The notes: generated by a model from the sequence alone, not told the origin. A stretch of DNA of 15,308 bases from CALVUJ01 sp045128835 (GCA_045128835.1 JBGVRX010000021.1:1-15308); one strand, 5' to 3'; positions 5,900-12,606 are shown, counted from the stretch's first letter. Translations and numbers: made by a program.

Positions 5900-5937
5900 A
5901 GATTAGTGGTTTTATTCTATTAATCTAGTCTTTTTTT
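5900..5937. terminator. Weak terminator-like hairpin
   Basis: AGATTA (5900-5905) pairs with TAATCT (5921-5926) and seven T follow on the plus strand (5931-5937). On the minus strand CCTTTT follows the stem, so it may end the 118-aa gene. The stem is short and the loop 15 nt. Confidence 0.35.
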
Positions 5938-5968
5938 ATTTTATAAATTCAAAATAGCATTATTAAAT

Positions 5969-6325
5969 TTAATCAGGTATGTACTCATTATTAACTACTC
6001 TAAAATAAGTCCTCTTGTCTTTTGATCTTGTTCCTGACTCATTGGATAGATAGTAACCATCTTGTTTTATTAAAAATACTTTATACCCACTGTAGCTCTC
6101 TTCTTTTATATTAGATTCAGCGTCTAAAAAACCTAATATCTTTTTAGTTTTTTTATCAACTTCTGCAATCCAGGCTTTGCCTGTACCTTTACCGACTTTA
6201 TAGGATAGTTCAATTTTAACTGGTCCTTTTTTTGTTTCAGTTAGTTTTAATATTATATCCTCGATATTATCTTTTAGCTTTAAAAGCTCTTCTAAACTAA
6301 GCTTTTCTAAGTATTCCTTGTTCAT
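5969..6325 (-). CDS. Hypothetical 118-aa protein
   Basis: I do not recognise this protein. An N-terminal amphipathic helix (about residues 3-32, EYLEKLSLEELLKLKDNIEDI) leads into a strand-rich region with alternating polar and hydrophobic residues (VKIELSYKVGKGTGKAWIAEV, YSGYKVFLIK, GYYLSNESG, TYFRVV). This suggests a small beta-sheet domain. GGGAGG six bp before the ATG makes the start firm. Its own promoter (6348-6375) diverges from that of the RHH/coiled-coil operon, so the two units share a regulatory region of about 270 bp. Confidence 0.65.
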   Translation of the reverse strand: MNKEYLEKLSLEELLKLKDNIEDIILKLTETKKGPVKIELSYKVGKGTGKAWIAEVDKKTKKILGFLDAESNIKEESYSGYKVFLIKQDGYYLSNESGTRSKDKRTYFRVVNNEYIPD

Positions 6326-6347
6326 ATAATCCTCCCTAAATAATCCG

Positions 6348-6375
6348 CATATATAGAAGTATTATCATTTTTCAA
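6348..6375 (-). promoter_or_regulatory. Promoter of the 118-aa minus-strand gene
   Basis: On the minus strand TTGAAA (6375-6370) and TATATG (6353-6348) are separated by 16 bp. The start point would fall about 15 bp before the ATG, just ahead of the ribosome site. Confidence 0.5.
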
Positions 6376-6430
6376 AGAATTCAAACGAATCTTAGTTTTT
6401 GTAAAGTAATTTTATAAAGCGAAAAAATAA

Positions 6431-6459
6431 TTGCATTATTTTTTTTTCTAATATATAAT
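6431..6459 (+). promoter_or_regulatory. Promoter of the RHH/coiled-coil operon
   Basis: TTGCAT (6431-6436) and a perfect TATAAT (6454-6459) are exactly 17 bp apart. Transcription would start near 6466, 10 bp before the first GGTTAACC box, so a protein bound to the array would block it. Confidence 0.75.
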
Positions 6460-6475
6460 GAAAATATAGAAATTC

Positions 6476-6577
6476 GGTTAACCAATGGTAAACCGTTGAA
6501 AATACTAATAAATTATATGGTTAACTACGGTTAACCTTTGGAAACACTTGATTAACTGCGGTTAACTATGGTTAACC
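6476..6577. promoter_or_regulatory. Array of seven phased GGTTAAC boxes (operator/centromere)
   Basis: Boxes of the palindromic type GGTTAACC start at 6476 (GGTTAACC), 6487 (GGTAAACC), 6519 (GGTTAACT), 6529 (GGTTAACC), 6550 (GATTAACT), 6560 (GGTTAACT) and 6570 (GGTTAACC). Intervals are 11, 32, 10, 21, 10 and 10 bp, all close to whole helical turns. A degenerate box may fill 6540. Such arrays are bound cooperatively by RHH proteins, both as operators and as plasmid centromeres. The first gene downstream encodes a 55-aa RHH-like protein, the obvious candidate ligand. Confidence 0.8.
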
Positions 6578-6598
6578 AATAAAATAGGAGGGTGTCAA

Positions 6599-6766
6599 AT
6601 GGACATAGAGATAAAAAAAACTAACTACGAGCAACATGGAGTAAAGGTTGATATATCACAAAAGAGACATTTAGAAAGACTAAAAGAAACAGATGGAGCA
6701 AGTGAAGCTGCTAAAAAGATAGAAATTTTAATAGAATCATACAAACAAATAAAAGGAGAAGAATAA
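6599..6766 (+). CDS. 55-aa ribbon-helix-helix DNA-binding protein
   Basis: A tiny protein with the RHH layout: a strand (GVKVDIS, about residues 14-20), helix one (QKRHLERLKETDG) and helix two (SEAAKKIEILIESYKQI). RHH proteins of this size bind DNA as dimers through the paired strands. The ATG at 6599 follows AGGAGGGTG with good spacing. The stop is 1 bp before the next ATG (6768), so the two are translationally coupled. It sits directly downstream of the GGTTAAC array and its promoter, which suggests it represses its own operon and may act as a centromere-binding protein. The family call rests on the pattern of residues; there is no single diagnostic motif. Confidence 0.7.
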   Translation: MDIEIKKTNYEQHGVKVDISQKRHLERLKETDGASEAAKKIEILIESYKQIKGEE

Positions 6767-6767
6767 T

Positions 6768-8135
6768 ATGACTACACAAGTAAAAGAAAAGAATAGTGAA
6801 ACTCTAGGTGGTAAAGTAAAACCATCACAAAAAGAGTATGTAGACCATGCAATTACAGGTCCGAATGGCGAAAAGTTAGAATTCAATGAAAAAATAGCTC
6901 TATTAATAAAAGCTTATAAAGAGCAGGTAGAGAAATCACAAGAAAATAAAATACAAATAGGTAAACAATTAGAAAGAGTAAAGCAATATAATGAACAAAT
7001 AGCTGAAATAATGAAGGCAATAGCGAGAGATTCTGAACAATTAGTAGAATTAAATAACGAAGAGATAGGCGGTAGAATAGAAGAATTAAAAAAAATAGAT
7101 GAAATAAATCAAGACTTAGTAGGTAAAAATGCTGAAATATCTAAAGTTAATGAAGAATTAACGCAAGAAAATAGTGAATTAAAAGAAACTGTTTCTAATA
7201 TAAAAGAAACTATTGTAACTCTAGATGAAGTAATAAAAGATAAAGAAAGTGAACTAATATCTTTAAAAGCTGATTTTAACAAGAGTTCAGAGAAAATAAA
7301 TGATTTAATAGAAGAAAAGACTAGACTAGTAAATGAGCATATAACAGCTATAGATACTAAGAACACAGAGATAAATAATTTAACTGTTGCGGTAGAAGAT
7401 CATAAAAGAGATATAGCTAAAAAAGATAATGAAATAGCTAATTTACAACAATCTTTAAATCATAAAGAAGAACAACTTGGTGAGTTAAATAAAAATATTG
7501 AGAAAGCAGAAAGTGATAAAGTCTTTTTACAAGAACAGTTAAAAGAGCTACAAGAGCAAGTAAAACAGCTTAGATTAGATATAAATGCAAAAGATGAAGT
7601 TATAAAGAATAAAGATATAACTATAACTAATAAAGATGCTCAGATTAATGATAAAGTAGACGAAAATAAAACTTTAGTTGAGACAGTTAATAAGAAAGAT
7701 AATAAAATAAAAGATTTAAATCAAAATATAAAAGATTTACAAGCAGAACACGAGAAAAAACTTGAAGATACTACTAAAAAGTTTGAAAATGATATAATTG
7801 AACTTAATAAACAACATAAAACAGAACTTGAAAAAAACACTAAAGATTTTGAAGCTAAGATAGAAGAAGATGCTGATAGACATAGTAAAGAATTGGCTCT
7901 TATACAACAAGAGAATGCAAGAATAAATACTGAACTAATGGAGCTACAAGAAAGTGTAGAAAAAGATTATGTAAAACAAGAAGAATATAATCACCTAGAA
8001 GAAAGGTTAACAAAAGCTTCTAATACTTATAAGGAGTTATTAGAAAAGCATAATGGCGTACTTCAAGAGTTAAAGAAGAATAACTTACTAGATAACAAAG
8101 GAAATTTAATAACTAATAAATCAACTAATAAATAA
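6768..8135 (+). CDS. 455-aa coiled-coil protein with RHH-like N-terminus
   Basis: Residues about 16-55 (KVKPSQKEYVDHAITGPNG, then KIALLIKAYKEQ) align with the 55-aa protein encoded just upstream (KVDISQKRHLERL, then KIEILIESYKQ), so a similar DNA-binding unit may open this protein. From about 55 to 440 it is almost unbroken heptad-like sequence rich in E, K, I, L, N and D, with very few glycines or prolines: a long parallel coiled coil. There is no signal peptide or membrane segment. DNA-binding head plus long coiled coil is the design of KfrA-type plasmid proteins, which bind DNA, self-assemble and aid stable inheritance; similarity is in design only. GGAGAAGAATA precedes the ATG. A terminator follows at 8138-8162. 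Confidence 0.75.
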   Translation: MTTQVKEKNSETLGGKVKPSQKEYVDHAITGPNGEKLEFNEKIALLIKAYKEQVEKSQENKIQIGKQLERVKQYNEQIAEIMKAIARDSEQLVELNNEEIGGRIEELKKIDEINQDLVGKNAEISKVNEELTQENSELKETVSNIKETIVTLDEVIKDKESELISLKADFNKSSEKINDLIEEKTRLVNEHITAIDTKNTEINNLTVAVEDHKRDIAKKDNEIANLQQSLNHKEEQLGELNKNIEKAESDKVFLQEQLKELQEQVKQLRLDINAKDEVIKNKDITITNKDAQINDKVDENKTLVETVNKKDNKIKDLNQNIKDLQAEHEKKLEDTTKKFENDIIELNKQHKTELEKNTKDFEAKIEEDADRHSKELALIQQENARINTELMELQESVEKDYVKQEEYNHLEERLTKASNTYKELLEKHNGVLQELKKNNLLDNKGNLITNKSTNK

Positions 8136-8137
8136 GA

Positions 8138-8162
8138 AAAAGAGCCAGTAGGCTCTTTTTTT
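8138..8162 (+). terminator. Terminator of the RHH/coiled-coil operon
   Basis: AAAAGAGCC (8138-8146) pairs with GGCTCTTTT (8151-8159) around AGTA, and T continue to 8162. It starts 3 bp after the stop codon. Confidence 0.9.
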
Positions 8163-8168
8163 GTGGGA

Positions 8169-8193
8169 CAAGTGGAGTATACTGGTGGTACAA
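8169..8193. repeat. GTAC-type repeat, intergenic copy
   Basis: A 25-bp sequence (core GTGGAGTATACTGGTGGTAC) that recurs with about 84% identity inside the helicase gene at 12027-12051 and 12087-12111. Here it lies between a terminator and the promoter region of the 234-aa gene. Its two GTAY cores are 11 bp apart, as in the other copies. It could be an operator for the 234-aa protein. Confidence 0.55.
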
Positions 8194-8232
8194 TGATTAC
8201 ATATAAAATTTTATTATTTTTTAAGAGTGTTG

Positions 8233-8238
8233 TATAAT
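8233..8238 (+). promoter_or_regulatory. TATAAT -10 box of the 234-aa gene
   Basis: A consensus TATAAT lies 15 bp before the ATG at 8253, with GGGGG as ribosome site in between. No clear -35 is present; the GTAC repeat ends about 40 bp upstream. The very short leader means the start point may be close to the ribosome site. Confidence 0.4.
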
Positions 8239-8252
8239 ATGGGGGACAATGT

Positions 8253-8957
8253 ATGGCAAATAAAGTACATAGTATAGTAACTATAAAAGATTTAGAAAAA
8301 CTAGAGTTCAAGGAGCAATTAGAATATATAAATAACTTAATACAAATAGAAGGCAACTTAGTAAAAGCAGCAGCAACGCTAGGAGTGAAGAAAACCATGA
8401 TTAAAAATATATTCAAGCGAAAAGATTATAATTATAACGAAGAAACCCAAGCATTTGAGATGGGTGGCGATTGTACCACACAAGGGGTACAAACAGTAGA
8501 AGAGAGCAAGAAACTTTCTAGAAAAGAAAAAAGGAAAGCTAAGAAAGAAAAGTTAAATGAAAGTAAGGCAGATGGAGTACAAATTGAAATTATAAATGAA
8601 ACTGAATGTAGTACGGCAGTAGCCTTACAAAGCCAAGAGGCTCAAGTTAAGATGTTAGATTTAATAAATAACTATGACTCAATTAAACTTATGCTAGAGG
8701 CTTTTAGTAACAACAAAGGTGCTATAAACCTAACAGGTGGCAACTGTGCGTCAGAAGGAGTACAAGAGATTATAGAGGTTGTTACAGGTATTCAAATTGA
8801 CCTTCCAGAGAGTGAAAGCTTTAAAACATCTATAAGAGTTAATAAGATAGAATGGGAACTATTTAAAGAATTTATGAAAGAAAATAAAGAGTTCACCAAT
8901 GGAGACTTGATTTCACAAGCATTAAGAGAATATAGATTGAAACATCAAAAGAGCTAA
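8253..8957 (+). CDS. 234-aa DNA-binding protein with HTH and RHH domains
   Basis: Two DNA-binding units are visible. Near the N-terminus LVKAAATLGVKKTMIKNIFKR (about 36-56) looks like a helix-turn-helix. At the C-terminus FKTSIRVNKIEWELFKEFMK, then FTNGDLISQALREYRLK (about 188-231), fits a ribbon-helix-helix fold. Between them is a lysine-rich linker (SRKEKRKAKKEK) and a repeated block: GGDCTTQGVQ (71-80) and GGNCASEGVQ (162-171), with a further GVQ at 108-110. Two different DNA-binding heads suggest a protein that joins distant sites or connects partition complexes. It lies between the coiled-coil operon and the parR/parM pair and has its own -10 box and terminator. I do not recognise a named family for the full protein. 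Confidence 0.7.
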   Translation: MANKVHSIVTIKDLEKLEFKEQLEYINNLIQIEGNLVKAAATLGVKKTMIKNIFKRKDYNYNEETQAFEMGGDCTTQGVQTVEESKKLSRKEKRKAKKEKLNESKADGVQIEIINETECSTAVALQSQEAQVKMLDLINNYDSIKLMLEAFSNNKGAINLTGGNCASEGVQEIIEVVTGIQIDLPESESFKTSIRVNKIEWELFKEFMKENKEFTNGDLISQALREYRLKHQKS

Positions 8958-8979
8958 AAGTAGCTCTTTTGATGTTTTT
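8940..8979 (+). terminator. Terminator overlapping the end of the 234-aa gene
   Basis: A perfect 17-bp stem: AAACATCAAAAGAGCTA (8940-8956) and its complement at 8961-8977, with a 4-nt loop and T following. The left arm includes the last codons and most of the stop. Confidence 0.85.
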
Positions 8980-8980
8980 A

Positions 8981-9120
8981 TTAAAAAATATTAAATTTTA
9001 ATAAAAATTATTAAAATTTAATATTTACAAATGGAAAAATATAGTGTATATTAATAATTGTCAGTAAAACATATTAAAAATTAATAAAAATTAATATAAA
9101 TTAATATTTATTAATAATTG
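8981..9120. promoter_or_regulatory. 10-bp-phased TTAA tract, candidate centromere (parC)
   Basis: This 140-bp stretch is nearly pure A/T. TTAA-led decamers start at 8981, 8991, 9011, 9051, 9081, 9091, 9101 and 9111, all on one 10-bp grid. The last four are tandem: TTAATAAAAA, TTAATATAAA, TTAATATTTA, TTAATAATTG. TATTAATAATTG occurs at both 9049 and 9109. It is directly upstream of an RHH gene and parM, where type II plasmid centromeres lie. A possible promoter (TTACAA 9025-9030, TATATT 9047-9052, 16 bp apart) sits inside, so binding would also repress the operon. Confidence 0.6.
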
Positions 9121-9131
9121 AGGTGAAGAAA

Positions 9132-9446
9132 ATGACAGAAGTAAAAACTAGAAAGGCTCGTACTAAGAAAGCTAATGTTGAAGAGAAATATAACTTACAA
9201 GTTCCTGTTTCTAAAGATGTTGAGCAAAAGTTAAGAGAACTAGCTGAGGAATTAGATTTAACATTAGCCCAATATGCGAGATGTGTACTTATAAAGCACG
9301 TGAAGGGTGCTAATACACAGGCTTTATTTACAACAAGTAATGTAAGTACAGTTGTAAATACAGAAGAAAATCAATCGACGACAACAAAAGAAGAAGAAAA
9401 GCAAACAATAAATATAGTTAAAAATTCAATGTTTGCTAAGAAGTAG
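9132..9446 (+). CDS. ParR-like ribbon-helix-helix protein, 104 aa
   Basis: Residues about 18-58 fit an RHH fold: strand YNLQVPVS, helix KDVEQKLRELAEELD and helix LTLAQYARCVLIKHV. A basic N-terminus precedes it, and a polar tail rich in T, E and K follows, ending in a short hydrophobic/basic segment (INIVKNSMFAKK). ParR proteins bind centromere repeats through RHH and hold the ParM filament with their C-terminus; this protein has both parts. ATG 9132 is preferred because GAGGTGA (9120-9126) precedes it; GTG 9123 lies inside that site. parM starts 20 bp after its stop. In most parMRC loci parR follows parM, so the order here is reversed. Confidence 0.65.
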   Translation: MTEVKTRKARTKKANVEEKYNLQVPVSKDVEQKLRELAEELDLTLAQYARCVLIKHVKGANTQALFTTSNVSTVVNTEENQSTTTKEEEKQTINIVKNSMFAKK

Positions 9447-9466
9447 AAGTAATGGAGGGTTTGAAT

Positions 9467-10408
9467 ATGAAAGTAATATCAATCGACACAACAGAAGTAG
9501 TAGATGTAGCGGTAGACCTAGGGAATGCTGTTATTAAAGGAGCAGTTAAAGACGGAAATGTTTTTAAATGTGATAAATTAGATAACAAGGTGCAAACAAT
9601 AAGAACTGGAAATCCTAAAGAAATCAGATTTAGTCAAGGACAAGGTGAATTAGTATTTGGAACTGGTAAACTTCAAAATAATAAATTAAAGCATGAAAGA
9701 GAATTCTTATTAGAACAAGCATTAATAATGACTAATAAGTTAATAGATAAAGATAGTATTAAAGTTAATTTAAGAGTTGCACTACCGCCAGGTGAGTTTT
9801 TTAATGATGAATACGTTGAGAAGTATAAAAGTAGATTCCCAGTAGGAGTACATAAGTTTAATATAGAAAAAGAACCTAAAGAAGTTGAAATAACTAACAT
9901 AGATGTGTTTATGGAAGGATATAGTGCTTTTCTAGATATAGCACATAATATAAAAACAACAAACAATTTATTAATATTTGACATCGGTGGAGGTACACTA
10001 GACTGTATAGAAATTATCTACGATAGAAGAGATAAAAGCTTTGTTCCATCAAATGCAGCATCAGTACGTAAAGGTAGTATAGACCTTTATGCTTGTATAA
10101 TGAATGAGATAAATGCAAAAGGTAAAACTGTTAAACTTGAATGGATAGAAAGTCATATTGATGATGGATCAGATATGATAAATGGAAGATATTCAATACA
10201 GGAACATTTAAATATAGCTAAAGCAGAATTTAAAAGTATGTTAAATGAAATAGCTAACAAACTAGAATGTACCTTATCGGAGTACGATATAGTTTGCGTT
10301 GGTGGAGGTACAACTATATTTAAAATGTTATATGAAGATAGTAACTTAATAGAATTAGATATAAAAGATACTATATACTCAAATACGATAGGTATGCTAA
10401 ATCAATAA
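9467..10408 (+). CDS. parM: ParM/StbA-like actin, plasmid segregation ATPase
   Basis: Probably forms ATP-driven filaments that push plasmid copies apart. Actin-fold motifs are visible in the 313-aa product: phosphate 1 VDLGNAVIKGA (about 16-26), phosphate 2 FDIGGGTLD (171-179) and the adenosine loop VGGGTTIF (278-285). Length fits the ParM/Alp group. ATG 9467 was chosen because GGAGGG (9454-9459) is 7 bp upstream; an ATG at 9452 overlaps that site and would add five residues. It is cotranscribed with the upstream ParR-like gene and the centromere-like tract before it. A strong terminator follows. Sequence features cannot tell which of the many actin-like subfamilies it belongs to. Confidence 0.85.
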   Translation: MKVISIDTTEVVDVAVDLGNAVIKGAVKDGNVFKCDKLDNKVQTIRTGNPKEIRFSQGQGELVFGTGKLQNNKLKHEREFLLEQALIMTNKLIDKDSIKVNLRVALPPGEFFNDEYVEKYKSRFPVGVHKFNIEKEPKEVEITNIDVFMEGYSAFLDIAHNIKTTNNLLIFDIGGGTLDCIEIIYDRRDKSFVPSNAASVRKGSIDLYACIMNEINAKGKTVKLEWIESHIDDGSDMINGRYSIQEHLNIAKAEFKSMLNEIANKLECTLSEYDIVCVGGGTTIFKMLYEDSNLIELDIKDTIYSNTIGMLNQ

Positions 10409-10413
10409 AAATA

Positions 10414-10447
10414 AAAAGGAGCATTGTATAAATACAGTGCTCCTTTT
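10414..10447 (+). terminator. Terminator of the parM operon
   Basis: A 15-bp stem with one G-T pair, AAAAGGAGCATTGTA (10414-10428) with 10433-10447, ends in TTTT. A small hairpin ATTGCA/TGCAAT (10456-10471) follows but has no T-run. Confidence 0.85.
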
Positions 10448-10572
10448 GGGTTTGAATTGCACGAATGCAATACCAATCGACAACTATATCTTATCACATA
10501 GTTGCAAATAAAAACAGTATATAAAAAAAATATAAAAATATTTTTCAAATATTTTTATAGAAATAGCAATAC

Positions 10573-10600
10573 TTGAATTAAAAAAAAATGGCTCTATACT
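10573..10600 (+). promoter_or_regulatory. Promoter of the helicase gene
   Basis: TTGAAT (10573-10578) and TATACT (10595-10600) are 16 bp apart, with an A9 tract in the spacer. The leader before the ATG is about 45 nt. Confidence 0.55.
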
Positions 10601-10652
10601 AGAGTTATAGGGAGATAAACAACGTAAAAAATATTAAAAATACGGAGGTTTT

Positions 10653-12557
10653 ATGAGTAAATTAAAAGCAAAACAGCAATACGCTTTAGATATATTGAAA
10701 CAGAAATATAATGTTTTCCTATCTGGTGAGGCAGGCACAGGAAAATCCTATGTAATAGAAAAATTTACAGAGTATTTAGATTCAAAGGGAATTAAATATG
10801 TCGTGGCTGCTCCAACGGGCTTAGCGGCTCTAAATGTAAACGGTTCAACGTTACATAGAACTTTTGGTCTATCTACGAAGATTACAGAGGCTAAAGTAAG
10901 CCTTAAAAATGTTGAAGAAGCAGAAGTAATAATAATAGATGAAATATCAATGTGTAGAAGTGATATTTTTAGTTACATAGCAAGGGCTTTAATAGAATTT
11001 GAAAATCCTATGGAAGAATATGATATAAAAAGAGAAAAGAAGATTTGTCGTAAAAAACAAATCGTGGTAGTAGGAGATTTTTATCAGCTACCGCCTTTCG
11101 TTAGCGATAAAGATAAAGAGAACATTGAAACACTGAAAGACATTGATGAAAAGATGTATAAAGAAATGCTAAAGATAGAGCGTAATCTATATGCTTTTCA
11201 GTGCAAAGAATGGGAAATGATGAATTTTAAAAGCATTGTTCTAGATGAAGTAGTTAGGCAGTCAGATAAAGATTATATAGATAATTTAAACAAAGTTAGA
11301 ATAGGAGATAAATCAGGACTAGAGTTCATAAAGAAGGAATCAGATCCTAAGCCAATAGAAAATGCTGTATATATCACAGGAACTAACACTGTTGCTAAGA
11401 GGATAAACTTAAATAACTTAAAGGAAATAAAGAAAAAAGAATATCTATATGAGGCTGAAGAAGTAGGTGAAGTTGGAGATTCAGATAAACCAGTAGACAA
11501 GAACCTGAGATTAAAAGTCGGTGCTCGTGTTATGAGTGTAGTAAATATAGTAGATAAAGATAAGGGAGATGTTGATGACAATATTGTGGTAGTAAACGGA
11601 ATGTTGGGAACGGTTAGTTATTTAGATGAAAAATCAGTAAAAGTTCTGTTTGACAATGGTTATGAGCATAAATTTGAACAATATAAGTGGAGTGTGAAGG
11701 GATTTAAAGATGTCTTCGTTAAAGAACAAAATGAAGATGGTAAAGCAACTAAGAAGAAAAAAATGATTATGACTGAGATAGGAACATATAGTCAAATACC
11801 TCTGAAATTGGCGTGGGCGATAACGATTCACAAGTCCCAGGGGCAATCTTATGAAGCAGTCAATTTGGATCCGTATTCATTCGCTGATGGGCAACTGTAT
11901 GTTGCATTATCAAGAGCTAAAAACATAAAAAAACTACATCTAACAAAACCGTTGAAATCAGATTATTTAAAAACTGCAGAGGTTGTTAAAGAGTTTTATA
12001 AAAGCATAGAATTAGGTGTTGTACCGCAGGCGGAGTACACTGGCAGTACAGAGGTTGAAGTACAAGAAGTACCACCACAACAAACACAGGTGGAGTACAC
12101 TTGTGGTACAGAGCAAGAGAAATACTCTGATAGTACAGGTGGAGTACAAGAAGTAAACACGCTTGAAGATGTTGCTATTGCTTTAGAAGAGGAAGAAGAG
12201 GGAACTGATACTATATCTATGGATATACCTGTTGATTTAGTTTGGAAAGTTGAAGGATTATTAAAAAATGAAATACAATTAAAAGAATTTGAATCTAATG
12301 AAGCAGAACTAAATAATTTACGAAATACTGTAAATACATTAAATGAAAAAATAGCTAGGTTAGAATTAGAATTAGAACAAGCTAAATCAGCAGTAATACC
12401 TTCAACTAAACCTGTTGTTAAAGAAGTTGTAGCACCTGGTATTGATATAGAGAAGATTCTAAGGTTAAACAAACATGGGTTAGATATAACACTTATAGCT
12501 ATAACTTGTAAAACTGACGTTGCAACAGTTAATAAAGTCTTATCAAATCACAAATAA
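10653..12557 (+). CDS. PIF1/RecD-type SF1B helicase with C-terminal coiled coil and HTH
   Basis: An ATP-driven 5'-3' DNA helicase by family. Motifs in order: Walker A GEAGTGKS (25-32), Ia APTGLAALNVNGSTLHR (53-69), Walker B IIIDEIS (93-99), III VVGDFYQLPP (139-148), V WAITIHKSQGQS (388-399) and VI YVALSRAKN (416-424). The helicase core ends near 450. An unusual tail follows: a repeat segment with EYTGSTE (461-467), EYTCGTE (481-487) and STGGVQEV (494-501), an acidic stretch, a coiled coil (about 550-590), and a helix-turn-helix-like end (EKILRLNKHGLDITLIAITC, to 634). GGAGG precedes ATG 10653. It has its own promoter and terminator. PIF1-type helicases aid replication through structured DNA, including G-quadruplexes; a role in plasmid replication is likely. 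Confidence 0.85.
   Translation: MSKLKAKQQYALDILKQKYNVFLSGEAGTGKSYVIEKFTEYLDSKGIKYVVAAPTGLAALNVNGSTLHRTFGLSTKITEAKVSLKNVEEAEVIIIDEISMCRSDIFSYIARALIEFENPMEEYDIKREKKICRKKQIVVVGDFYQLPPFVSDKDKENIETLKDIDEKMYKEMLKIERNLYAFQCKEWEMMNFKSIVLDEVVRQSDKDYIDNLNKVRIGDKSGLEFIKKESDPKPIENAVYITGTNTVAKRINLNNLKEIKKKEYLYEAEEVGEVGDSDKPVDKNLRLKVGARVMSVVNIVDKDKGDVDDNIVVVNGMLGTVSYLDEKSVKVLFDNGYEHKFEQYKWSVKGFKDVFVKEQNEDGKATKKKKMIMTEIGTYSQIPLKLAWAITIHKSQGQSYEAVNLDPYSFADGQLYVALSRAKNIKKLHLTKPLKSDYLKTAEVVKEFYKSIELGVVPQAEYTGSTEVEVQEVPPQQTQVEYTCGTEQEKYSDSTGGVQEVNTLEDVAIALEEEEEGTDTISMDIPVDLVWKVEGLLKNEIQLKEFESNEAELNNLRNTVNTLNEKIARLELELEQAKSAVIPSTKPVVKEVVAPGIDIEKILRLNKHGLDITLIAITCKTDVATVNKVLSNHK
12021..12150. repeat. GTAC repeat cluster inside the helicase gene
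   Basis: Nine GTAC tetramers start at 12021, 12035, 12046, 12060, 12069, 12095, 12106, 12133 and 12144. Three pairs are 11 bp apart. Two 25-bp units (12027-12051, 12087-12111) are close copies of each other and of intergenic 8169-8193. A third partial unit (CAGGTGGAGTACA) starts at 12136, in a different codon frame from the others. Confidence 0.65.
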
Positions 12558-12562
12558 GTAAT

Positions 12563-12606
12563 AAAAATAAAAGACATCTTAATATATTAAGATGTCTTTT
12601 ATTTTT
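12563..12606. terminator. 44-bp perfect palindrome, helicase terminator
   Basis: Left half 12563-12584 (AAAAATAAAAGACATCTTAA plus TA) is exactly inverted in 12585-12606. A- and T-runs at the outer ends make it a two-way terminator. It ends exactly where the IS-end-like sequence begins. Confidence 0.85.

Noticed and set aside
8063..8416. Minus-strand 117-codon frame across the 8136-8252 intergenic region
   Set aside because: It overlaps two real genes, a terminator and a promoter. It is open only because of the AT-rich reverse strand. It does carry the reverse of the GTAC repeat, which is reported separately.
9988..10312. GGTGGAGGTACA at two places in parM as members of the GTAC repeat family
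   Set aside because: Both encode the glycine-rich nucleotide-binding loops (GGGT) of the actin fold. The similarity is explained by protein function, and the 11-bp partner core is missing.
11996..12472. Minus-strand 158-codon frame in the helicase tail
   Set aside because: Antisense to a gene with continuous helicase and tail sequence. Its Ser/Cys/Thr-rich make-up is the mirror of the GTAC repeats and acidic coiled coil, and no start signal is present.
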